A stretch of DNA of 64,000 nucleotides from Kalmusia sp. IMI 367209 (taxonomy: Eukaryota; Ascomycota; Dothideomycetes; Pleosporales; Didymosphaeriaceae): contig JAPEUQ010000007.1 of the NCBI GenBank assembly GCA_027946365.1, positions 434,001 to 498,000 of the forward strand. Direction: 5' to 3'. The translations under genes and the position numbers were made by a program. Below are positions 12,857-22,176 of this stretch, one piece after another (within the stretch, counting starts at the first letter, position 1; each line of letters opens with the position of its first letter). The notes beneath the pieces are model-generated. The model ran no database searches, was not told the DNA's origin, and saw only the letters and a list, made by a program, of their open reading frames with translations.

Positions 12857-15800
12857 ATGATCGGCCAGGTCCTCACGCTCAGCGCCCTGGTGGCCCTCGG
12901 CCAGACCAAGGCCATCGTCACCAACAATTGTCGAAAGGATGTCTACATCTGGTCGGTGCCCGAGAGACCCGATCTTGCCAACAACCTTTCCATCAGTCCT
13001 GGCAAGAGGTATGAGGAGCCCTGGCGCTCCGGCACTGGCGTCAACCCCGGCGTCGCTATCAAGGTCTCCACCGGCCCCGACGGCATTTATGCCAACAAGA
13101 GCGAGATCGACTTTCAGTACGACGTCGACCCCTCTGACCCGACTCAGATCTGGATTGACCTTACCACCGTCCGTGGACACGATTTTGATAGCGTTACCCT
13201 GAATTCTTGCCAAGGTGCACTCAGGGGTCCCAATGTTCCTACCAGGCAGTGCTCGAGCACCGACGACGTCGAGCTGATCCTTTGCGGCTCCGAACGTACT
13301 ATTCCTTCCCGGGACTCTACACCGCCTCATGTTATCTCCAATTGCATCAAACTATTAGCGGAGCGTGATGATCCTCAACATGCTCGCTCGTGCAGCGGCC
13401 GCGTCGTTGGACCGAAGCGGATTCCTATGCCGCCAGATGAGCAGGCCGACGAGTGTCTTGCTGGACGAAATGACACTGTACCTCTCAAGACCGTCATGCG
13501 TATGGAAGCTGCCAAACATGCTGCTTCCCAAGCTGTTGAAACGCACAAGGCGCACCGCGCTCGGACTACCCTTTCCGCAGTTCCAGGTGCCGTCAACAAA
13601 AAAGGTGCCATGGCGGGACCATTGTGCGACCTCCTCCATCGAGCTTGGCCGGATGCTCAATGCGACGAAAGCATGGCCGAACACAATGCGAAGCTTTTCT
13701 ACCAAGACAACTGCGGCAAGAAGACCAGGGACATGTTTCCTGGGACCAGTTGTGAACTAATCCGCCACGAGATGGAAAGGATCTATCCGGAAGTTGTGGC
13801 AAAGCGTGAGCTCTACAACATGTGTATTCACAAGGCTTACCGCAAGCTGCATTCGGTGTGGAGCGGCACTGAGAATCATCACATCAAGGACGCCTTGAAT
13901 GGCATTTGGACTGACCGTACCTGGACCTCCGACGAAAACGTGTGTGCGGATAGGGTTTATTTCAAAAGTGCTCATGAACGTCGGTGTGTCTTGCCTTACT
14001 GCAAGCGTGAGAATGGGCCCTTGTATGGGAAATGTAGCGATGTGGAAGATGCGCTTGAAGAGATTTCCAAGGATGCTGGTAAAGATGTCGATTGGACTTC
14101 TTCTGATGAAGAGTGTCGTGGCCACCGTGCCCAGAACGCACAGCGGCATTCCAGCAACAGCACCGCTATCAAGCCTGTGACAGAGCGTGACCACCAGACC
14201 ATGTGCATCGACAAGGCTTACCGGGTTTTCAGCCTTTTTTGGGGTAAGCAGAGTATCATCAAGAAGGTCTTTAACAACCAGCTTGCGCCAACCCTCTTTA
14301 CCGATCGTTCTTGGACTTCAGATGAAGAATTATGCAACAAGCCGAACAAGACCGTTGCGATCGAAGATTGGACGCACAAGGAACAGCGTTGTGTGAAGCC
14401 TTTCTGCGATTCTTCCAGTTCTATTCTACCTGGTGACTGCAGCGATGTCGAAGCCGCACTCCAAGATATCTCTAGAGATGCTGGTAAGAACATTGATTGG
14501 ACTACCGAGGATGACGTATGCGACTTCAGGGGCGCTACTCACACAAAGCGCGCTCTCAACAATACTACTGCCAAGCGCAATAACGATGTCCGCAACGTCT
14601 GCGTTATTCAAGCTAACGAGAAGCTCGGCAAGTACTGGGGTGCCGATGCAACCGAGCGCATAGTAGAACATATCTTCCCAGACGTCCGCTGGACCTCAGA
14701 TTCCGACGAGTGCTCACCGCAGGCTATTTCCGAATCCAAAAACTATCATCACAAGCTTATCGACAATAAGCAAGGGAAGGAGAAGTACTGCGTCTTCAAT
14801 TGCGAGGGCAAGACTTGCAAAAGGGTCAAGAACGAGCTGAATAAGCTTTCCAAGGACGTTGGCAAGAATTGGAGCTGGACTGATGATGAAAAGGTCTGCG
14901 GCAAAGCCATCGATTTCGGGGAAGATGGCCCCCTCGGTTGCTCGAAGGATGCTTCCGCTAGACTTGGCAAATATTGGGGTTCCGAAGTCAAAAGCGAACT
15001 GGAAGCGATCTTTTCGGATCGATTCACTGACAACGACGATGTTTGTTCTGCAGAATACGTCAACGCTGCCAAGAAGTATTTCCACGACCACACCGTGAAG
15101 TTGGGCAAACGTTGCGTCAGTCCTCACTGCAAACCCTTCAATGCAGACTGCAGTGATGTGGAAGATGAACTAGAGAAAGTGTCAAAAGATGTCGGCCTCA
15201 ACATTGACTGGACAACGGATGACGATGCGTGCCCTCCATTCTGGAAACGCGAAGGGAATAGTACCAGGCTCAACAAGCGCAAGGAGATCCTGAAGTGCGC
15301 AAAGCCTCATTGCCAGGAGTACCACTATTCTGATGATGAATGCCTCCAACTCGCAAAAAAGTCCGAAGAGTTCATGAAGACGTTCGGCTATGATATTAAA
15401 TACACAATCGATGAAGGCGCCTGTCAGAACGCGGAGACAACTCAGCTTCCTTCCCTCCAAGACGAGCGCAGCAACTGCCTTGTGTGTAGCAAGCAAGTTT
15501 GTCTTCACGCAGATAGCCTTGACTATGAATGCCAAGAGATCGAGCGTCGACACAAGGCCTTTATGAAGGAGATCCTTCAAGTCGACATCGACTTCACGGA
15601 CAGCGATGACGTCTGTGGCCCCTCTATTGCGCGCGCTGCATTTGACACGCCCATTCGCAACTCCACAACGCGTCAATCGGGTACATTTTGCTCGAAAGCA
15701 TACTGCGCGCCACGCATACCTGGAGTTGACTGCGCCGCGCTCGAACGAGACATTAGCGGAGCACTTGCTGCCACCAGCAGTGACGCCATTTGCCACGACG

Positions 15801-15994
15801 ATCCGCTCTTATACCGGTCCGTTTTGCACGACGAGAAGAACAAGCAGAAGGTTTGTGTGAGGAAATTGTGTGGACTGGCTCCGGGACACCGGGACAACTG
15901 TCATGATCTCTTTCAAGGTATCGAGGAGTATTACAAGAAGATCCACAACGTTAATATTCGTGCCTCGATCGACGACGATGTCTGCGGAAAATGA
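12857..15994 (+). CDS. Secreted BYS1-like protein with tandem Cys-rich modules
   Basis: A single 1045-aa frame; 12857 is the first in-frame ATG. Residues 1-18 are a signal peptide (MIGQVLTLSALVALGQTKA). Residues 19-143 resemble the BYS1/CetA thaumatin-like domain (IVTNNCRKDVYIWSVP start, a PGVAIKVS strand). The remainder is a Cys-rich repeat array I do not recognise. Four large modules begin at about 322, 449, 581 and 694. Each has a first half (Cys, a W-x-G element, DRxWTSDExxC) and a second half (CVxPxC, CSDVEDxLExxSKDxGKNxDWTxDDxxC). The second-half type recurs alone four more times (about 814-856, 877-920, 945-979, 1000-1043). KR dibasic sites at 316-317, 564-565, 573-574, 797-798 and 808-809 lie mostly between modules. 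Extracellular; possibly a processed precursor. Function unknown. Confidence 0.9.
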   Translation: MIGQVLTLSALVALGQTKAIVTNNCRKDVYIWSVPERPDLANNLSISPGKRYEEPWRSGTGVNPGVAIKVSTGPDGIYANKSEIDFQYDVDPSDPTQIWIDLTTVRGHDFDSVTLNSCQGALRGPNVPTRQCSSTDDVELILCGSERTIPSRDSTPPHVISNCIKLLAERDDPQHARSCSGRVVGPKRIPMPPDEQADECLAGRNDTVPLKTVMRMEAAKHAASQAVETHKAHRARTTLSAVPGAVNKKGAMAGPLCDLLHRAWPDAQCDESMAEHNAKLFYQDNCGKKTRDMFPGTSCELIRHEMERIYPEVVAKRELYNMCIHKAYRKLHSVWSGTENHHIKDALNGIWTDRTWTSDENVCADRVYFKSAHERRCVLPYCKRENGPLYGKCSDVEDALEEISKDAGKDVDWTSSDEECRGHRAQNAQRHSSNSTAIKPVTERDHQTMCIDKAYRVFSLFWGKQSIIKKVFNNQLAPTLFTDRSWTSDEELCNKPNKTVAIEDWTHKEQRCVKPFCDSSSSILPGDCSDVEAALQDISRDAGKNIDWTTEDDVCDFRGATHTKRALNNTTAKRNNDVRNVCVIQANEKLGKYWGADATERIVEHIFPDVRWTSDSDECSPQAISESKNYHHKLIDNKQGKEKYCVFNCEGKTCKRVKNELNKLSKDVGKNWSWTDDEKVCGKAIDFGEDGPLGCSKDASARLGKYWGSEVKSELEAIFSDRFTDNDDVCSAEYVNAAKKYFHDHTVKLGKRCVSPHCKPFNADCSDVEDELEKVSKDVGLNIDWTTDDDACPPFWKREGNSTRLNKRKEILKCAKPHCQEYHYSDDECLQLAKKSEEFMKTFGYDIKYTIDEGACQNAETTQLPSLQDERSNCLVCSKQVCLHADSLDYECQEIERRHKAFMKEILQVDIDFTDSDDVCGPSIARAAFDTPIRNSTTRQSGTFCSKAYCAPRIPGVDCAALERDISGALAATSSDAICHDDPLLYRSVLHDEKNKQKVCVRKLCGLAPGHRDNCHDLFQGIEEYYKKIHNVNIRASIDDDVCGK

Positions 15995-17593
15995 ACCAGT
16001 CTCACAACTGCCACCGATTTTGATGCATGGTAAACCTGGCTCCTTTTCGGTCTGCGTCGACGACATTTGCAATGACTGTGCTGACGAACATGTATTGCGG
16101 GCATCAAGCTTATTACAGAAGGTGTGTTCAAGGGCGATGACGATAAATAGAGTAACCTCCGCTTCCAGGGAGAGCGTGGATCGAGCAAACGTAGCGGTTC
16201 GGAATGAGGCTTGTTGATCAAGATAAGAGAGTGTTTTCGGCTCATTGGTAGCGTTTACTTGTCTAGCGTTTGCATCGGATTAATGCAATTTCTTTTCTGT
16301 TACGGTTCTGCCTCTTTGTTTGGCATAAGTGAGTCTTATAGTATCCGAGAGCTTCAGCTCACTTCAGAAAATAGCTATACAGGGCTATGTGTCCACTTCG
16401 GAATTACCGCTGTTCCCCATAGAGGGGAGCGGGACGCAGGGATTATGTTACGCAGATTGATTGAGTGAGACGTATCACGCTGAGTGAGGGTGACGATATT
16501 AACGCGTGAATGACATCTCTCAAATGACCCTAACGACAATGAGGCCCGTTGGACAAATTACGAGCGAGATATCCATCACAACACGAGGACGGGTGCCAGC
16601 AGTTGTGGAATTACGCTACTAAGCTAGCTCAGAGTTTGTTGGTATTTGACGTGTACATGTTCCGCAGATATAGCGCCGTGCGGAGAGTGCGACGATGTTA
16701 CTATGTTTTCGTTGTACGAATGCGTGGCTGGGCGGGATTGGAGTGTGCTTTAATGCCATGTAGCAGAGCTGTTTGAATGTTCGTCGCTTTGGGAGGGCTA
16801 CGGTGGGAGTCTGAGGAAGGTTGTGATGAGCGAGGAGAGATGGAGGGCTAGGGTATGCTTCCATCTATATCGGACACATCAACATGTACGGCATGCTTTT
16901 CACCACATCCCTGTGTAGACTCTTCGCATCTCTCTTGGCAGCTTAAACCTACAGCATTTACAGCTTCTAACCCTTCTGCGTACACCTTTGATCTGGACCG
17001 CCCAAGTCGCCAGCTATAAATGCATAGGCAGTCTGCCCGCGAATGACCAAGCGGCTTTCCTTGTAGAGGCGGCGAAGGGTGACTTCGGGAAGATGTATGT
17101 CATGCAGAATATGTGGAGGACGGGTTTTTTGAGGCATACAATAACGTGTGATTTTTGGTATGAATATTGCTACAAAGAGATATGATGATAATTTAGCTTG
17201 ACGTTTAAAGACTTATCTGTGTGAGCGAATTTGAATGCGCGGTACCTGCCAAGCTGCCAAGCTGTGAACAGTTAGCGAGTCGGCAGTCGGCGGTAGTGAT
17301 GGACGCTAAACCTTGTTCGCCGGGATCATCCGCCGGTGGTCGTTCCCAGATGCAATTCACTCTCCTCCAAGACGCTTTCACTGTGCGCTTCTCACCCTCA
17401 CTCCTCATGTTGCCCACGCTGTAGCGACTTTGTGTTGAAGCGCTCGCATTTGTCTGTACAACATTCCTGCCTGACTGCAATAACCTCTTTCACGCATCTT
17501 TCCCTGCGCCGTGGTCCAGCTCGCGATCACACCTCCCGCTTGCCCGCAAACGCAGCTTTCTTCACAGACTTTAGATCGTCTCGTCATTCTACC
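15995..17593. other. Intergenic, no gene seen
   Basis: 1.6 kb holding the 3' region of the BYS1-repeat gene and the 5' region of the Sds3-like gene. Frames present are short and lack protein-like composition. Confidence 0.55.
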
Positions 17594-19275
17594 ATGGCGC
17601 GCAATCGTAGCCCATCGCCGGCAGACAACATGCCCCTCGGCCACGCTGCCACCTCGCCGCAGCCGCAAGTCTCCAAGCGCGATAAACGGCGCAACATGCT
17701 CGCCGAGAAGCTCTCCGAGATGATGAGCTCGTTCTCCGACAACAGAGACAGCCACTACCGCGCCCAGCTCTCTGCGCTGCAGGCCGATATCAACCTCATA
17801 CTCAAGGCAGACCCGTATTCGAACAAGGCGCTCGACGATGCTGGCGAAGAGGCAGCCGAGCTCATTACGTCCATCATGGGCACCAATGTGCCGAATGCGC
17901 CCAGCGCCGGGACTGACTACGTCGCCCAGTGCGGCAAATACTACGGCCGCTTCGTCGATGCCGTGAATGACGCCATCGAAGATCGCGACCGCGATCTCAC
18001 CATGCTCTGGGTAAGGATGCGCCCGCTCTTGGCCCGCCTTTAGCCACCTGCTGACCGTGTTATCCCGTGTAGAACAAGCACCAGAACACCAAGAACGAGA
18101 TCGAGAATGCACACTTTTACAAAGTCCACATCGCCGAAGAAGAGCACAAGCTGCTCGCCGCTACCATTCGCGAACGCCTCATGGCGACTATACAAACCCG
18201 GACTCTCCGCCTGAAGCGCGAGAAAGAGCAATTGGACCTCACGGATAGCAATGCTATGCTGCTTCACCCCAATCAGTTCAGCATCGGCAACCCCGCCAGC
18301 CCAGGCGGGCCACAAGCACCGCGTAAGACTCGCAGGACCGGACACAAGTTTGGCGATGCGGAAGACGTAGCAGCGGAGAACAAGCGCAAGCGGAAGCTTT
18401 TCGAAGATAATGACAACGACTCGCCGGGCCCCTCTGGGCGCAACATCGAGCTCGGCATAGGCTCGCCCTTCCGCGAGGCCAAGACGCGCACCATGCACAC
18501 CCAGTTCGAGGCCCCAGCCTACTCGCTCGAGCGCCTTTTCACCGAGAAAGAACTCAACATGGCCATGAACCAGGCCACGACAGCCGCATCCCACTTCTTC
18601 GCTAAGATGAAGACTTCCGACTCCAATGAGCCCACGTCCAACGGCACAAACGGGACAAATGGCGACCGCGCTTCCGAGAATGGCGACGCGCTCGAGGATC
18701 AAGACTCCGACGAGATACCCGGCGCTGTCGATATGGGCCGCCAGGTTTCGTCGAACCCGCACGCCACGCGCGGCGCCACACGCTCCCAACTCAACCTCGC
18801 CAGCGGCAACATCCCCTTCATCTACAACCCGCCCTTCATCCTCGACGCGAAGATCTTTCAAAAGCCCAATGCGTCTGCGCCTCCGCCTACACCTCTCGCC
18901 TCGAACGACGTCGAGCAAGACCTCAAGCTCATGCTGCGCGATGCTCGGCCCGACGACGAACTCAGCGAGAAATTACTCCAGGCTGCCGTGAACCCTGTGC
19001 GCGCACGGGAATACCAGGTCCAGCCGCCAGACTACCGCGAGCCGGTGAATGAGACGACGAGTTTTGTGCGTAGCGTGGTGCCACATTTGGAAGTTGGTGG
19101 AGGACCGGTTATGGGCGGCGTGCCGATGAGTGCGCAGAGTAGTATGGGGGGTTATAGTGATGCGGGACAGGGGGAGCACGCCGATGAGGTTCGGGAAAGT
19201 GCGCTTGCGGTTGGGGGTGGGGATGGTGAGGACGGGGAGCGGGAGTGGGAGGAGGGACGGACGGAGGGCTTATAG
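17594..19275 (+). CDS. SDS3: Sds3-like subunit of the Rpd3L histone deacetylase complex
   Basis: Exon 1 is 17594-18010 and exon 2 is 18073-19275, with a 62-nt intron (GTAAGG...GTAG). The product is 539 aa. Residues 30-190 hold the Sds3/Dep1-type core, with KRRNMLAEKLSEM, SFSDNRDSHYRAQLSALQAD and, across the splice junction, NKHQNTKNEIENAHFYKV. The continuing helix AEEEHKLLAATIRERL is the coiled-coil region that in known family members scaffolds Sin3-Rpd3. LLHPNQFSI-NPASPGGPQ is a hallmark of the fungal orthologues. The C-terminal third is low-complexity with acidic and Gly-rich stretches. The start at 17594 (MARNRSPSP) is preferred because the upstream in-frame extension is Cys/Ser-rich leader-like sequence. 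Likely nuclear and constitutively expressed. Distinction between Sds3 and Dep1 is by recalled similarity only. Confidence 0.88.
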
Positions 19276-21102
19276 GAGGGCTGAGGACTGAGAATGGTTC
19301 TCGCTTGGGCTTGGGCTTGGGCTTGGGTATCCTCTTCGATGGTGTGCTTTGTTATATACCCATTTACTGGCGTTCCGGATTGAGGTCGATGGATGGGGTA
19401 TTCGTGCTGAAAGTGGAGGTTGGTCGCTGACGTAAGGAGGCGTATGAGGAGGTCTGTGTCTGTTGGAATTGCATCTGGGATGGTCTGCATTTGTGGCGTT
19501 ATGTATTATTTACGATAGCATTCATACTATGCATACGAATTCAATTCATACGATATCAGTACAACCACTTCGTGAGTTTTCCAACCTCACGTGTTTCGGA
19601 TTAGTGTCGTTCTCTGTTTAGCCACATGTATTACTGAGTAAGACCATGTGTAGTGCATCGAGAGAAGAGGGCTAGTAGCAGAGATACATAATATGGATCA
19701 GTATTAAGTTTACAATATCGCTAGAACGTGAGAAGGATGGGGAGTTGGTCGTATATCCGGGGATATATTTCTACGATCTGGGTTTGGGACACATTCTCAG
19801 TCGGTCCAAACCAGTGAAGCGCTTTTACAGACTTCATCCTTTCCTATCCTCGACGACTCAGATTGTACTCTTTCGTTAGCCTTGGCGCCGATTTATTGAA
19901 TCAAGCTACATACATTTACTTGGTCTTGAACGCTAACGCAACCTCTCTCTTGACACGATTGGTATTGACTTAAATGATGTGTCGCGATCATTAGTGTTGA
20001 ATTCGTTATTTGCTTTCTGTCACCCTCGTGGTACCAATGCCGTATGTGTTTCCCCGCTTAAAGTCTCCAATTCTAATTGGTTTCTGTACCCCTTTGCACC
20101 GCTGTCAGCTTTAGACCCAATCTCACATTAGCAACAGCCTAGCGCTCAACACTGAAGGCATACTTCTACCCAACGACCCGAGTTACGGTCCCGGTTACAT
20201 ATACATTACACGAGCGCAAATTCAAAATGACGACTGAAACAATTATCGGTCAAACTATCCGCTTAGGGGCTCAATCAACAATCTAAAATATCCAACGTGG
20301 CTAATCAGCAGCCTTTCTATGTAAGCATTTGCTCGCCGCGAGGCTTCGTAACCACATCCAGTGCGAGGCTACCACGACATTGACAATTGATAGCTTCGTT
20401 GCAAGGAGCTACGAGACACCCGTCGATAGACTAATAGTCGCTTCGCGTAGACGGGTCGCTGTTCACAACAGTAATCACAATCTACTGACCAACAAAGCCC
20501 ACCTGACAACTTAGCCTTCTACTTCAATTTCCTTCCGCCTCATTGCGTACGCACCATTCACATGATTTACTCAGCAGCGTTACTAACGTCGACCGGATTC
20601 TCGGCTGCGACGCAAATGTGCCTGCAGCATCCCGCCATCTTACAACCTGGCGCCGTGCTACCCCAGGTAATCCAGTCTCCTTCCCGGCCACGGGAGCCAC
20701 ATCGGAAGCTCTGCGGCCACGCTAGACACATTCCTCACGATGATAATTTGGAGAGGAAGGTGGGTCTTTGCGTCGTGCTGCCACGCCAACTCGCTGTGCT
20801 AGGTTGGCGCAATACCTTCCTCAACGCGGCGCTGGTGTACACGCCACTTTCCAAAGTTAGTCGACATTGGACTATCGACCGAGTGGAACCACTTCCGTTT
20901 GGTATGCATTCGGTGAGGCAGGCGCAAATCGACGAGGTACAGCGGTCGGGTATAAAGACCAGGCAAAGGGTCCCAGAAACCCCGGTTCTCCAAGTTTTCA
21001 GTCCAGCATCAAAAGCTTCTTCGTCCGTTGAAGTCCCTCATCCTGATCACCACCATTATTGAAGCCATACATCCATCGACGAAACTCCCCTCGAAACCCA
21101 CC
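19276..21102. other. Intergenic, no gene seen
   Basis: 1.8 kb without a convincing frame. It contains the 3' region of the Sds3-like gene, including a short GCTTGG repeat at about 19306-19324 that is six-fold degenerate, and the promoter of the downstream BYS1-like gene. Confidence 0.55.
20951..20957 (+). promoter_or_regulatory. Probable TATA box of the BYS1-like gene
   Basis: TATAAAG lies 146-152 bases before the ATG at 21103, a spacing compatible with a transcription start around 20985 and a roughly 115-nt leader. Such clear TATA elements are frequent in inducible, highly expressed secreted-protein genes of fungi. Confidence 0.5.
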
Positions 21103-21555
21103 ATGCGTCTCTCATCCTTCCTCTCGACCCTTGTCCTCCTCACCACCACCACCACCCTCGCTGCCCCCTGGGTCTCCATCAATAACTACCTTGACCACCC
21201 CATCTACATCACACGCGTCGACCAAACGGGCATCCGCACCCAAACCGCCGAGCTTTTCCCCACGCAGACGTGGTCCGAGCAACAGCTCGACGTCCCCGGC
21301 GTAGCCATCAAGATCACGCCCGAACCGAAAGATGTCGACACGGCGGGCAAGGGCGTGCTCACGCTTGGATACACGTACACGCCTTCGTGGGTCTACTACG
21401 ATCTCGGCGTCTTCTTGTACTATCCGTTTCCGGGTGCGAAGGCGAAGCTGAGTGGGGCGGGGGGTGATAATGATTGGAGCGATGGGGTGCCGCATGTGCA
21501 GCATACGGTTGGGTATCAGGGAGAGACTAATATCACGCTTGATCTTTGGTACTAA
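21103..21555 (+). CDS. Small secreted BYS1/CetA-like thaumatin-fold protein
   Basis: 150 aa, intronless. A signal peptide of about 20 residues (MRLSSFLSTLVLLTTTTTLA) is followed by APWVSINNYLDHPIYITRVD, which is the opening strand typical of the BYS1 domain (Blastomyces yeast-phase-specific / CetA family). DVPGVAIKITPEP corresponds to the conserved central strand and is shared in pattern with PGVAIKVST of the large protein encoded at 12857-15994. The C-terminus TNITLDLWY completes the sandwich. Members are secreted and often abundant in particular growth phases; their biochemical role is unknown. The start was chosen for the signal peptide. An upstream in-frame extension to 21028 would bury the signal sequence. 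A TATA box lies at 20951. Confidence 0.85.
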   Translation: MRLSSFLSTLVLLTTTTTLAAPWVSINNYLDHPIYITRVDQTGIRTQTAELFPTQTWSEQQLDVPGVAIKITPEPKDVDTAGKGVLTLGYTYTPSWVYYDLGVFLYYPFPGAKAKLSGAGGDNDWSDGVPHVQHTVGYQGETNITLDLWY

Positions 21556-22176
21556 GTAGTGAAGCGGGAGGACTGTTGTGGAAAGGTGCACGAATGGGTG
21601 GAATGCCTATCATCGTGGAAATTGTAGTGTGCTATGAGGGGATGGTGATTGAGCCGCGGCAAAAAGGGGGATTGTTGCATGTATCTGGAGCTTTTTGACT
21701 ATGAATATGACATGTGGTTAAACTAGGTTCTTCTTTTCCCCTCTGAATTATTATAGCACATCATGCTGCCTCATATGTATAATTTGCATGCCGCATGAAA
21801 GATTCCCTGCTTTAACACTTTCGTACAGTAGGACCGCTGACGGTTTTCGTAACGTTGGGAAACGTAGAAAGGGCGATATTCCGCACTGGCACTGGATGAT
21901 ACCTCCTTGTGGCTAGTGACTTGAAAAGTAAAGAGTGTTTTGGTGTAAGAGAATTGTGGGTAATATGAGTAACCTAGGTAGCATATGCGTATTCGAATGT
22001 GAGGGGCTACCGGATCAAGACATACCAAGAATTGGTAAGTCATAGACTCGTATTGTCATAGATAGGATCTTCATACGTCAAATAGAGTTGTAAAGTCAGC
22101 GTTATAACTACTGTAGGCAGGTCGCATCTCAAAGCAGCGTCCTCTTCACACTTACTCTTAGTACTTCAAGCTAGAC
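21556..22176. other. Intergenic between convergent genes
   Basis: 3' regions of the BYS1-like gene and the 1009-residue protein gene. No additional gene seen. Confidence 0.6.

Noticed and set aside
15182..15796. 204-codon antisense frame within the BYS1-repeat gene
   Set aside because: Antisense shadow of a regular Cys-repeat coding region.
18040..18918. 292-codon minus-strand frame opposite the Sds3-like gene
   Set aside because: It lies antisense to a well-supported conserved gene and has no recognisable feature.
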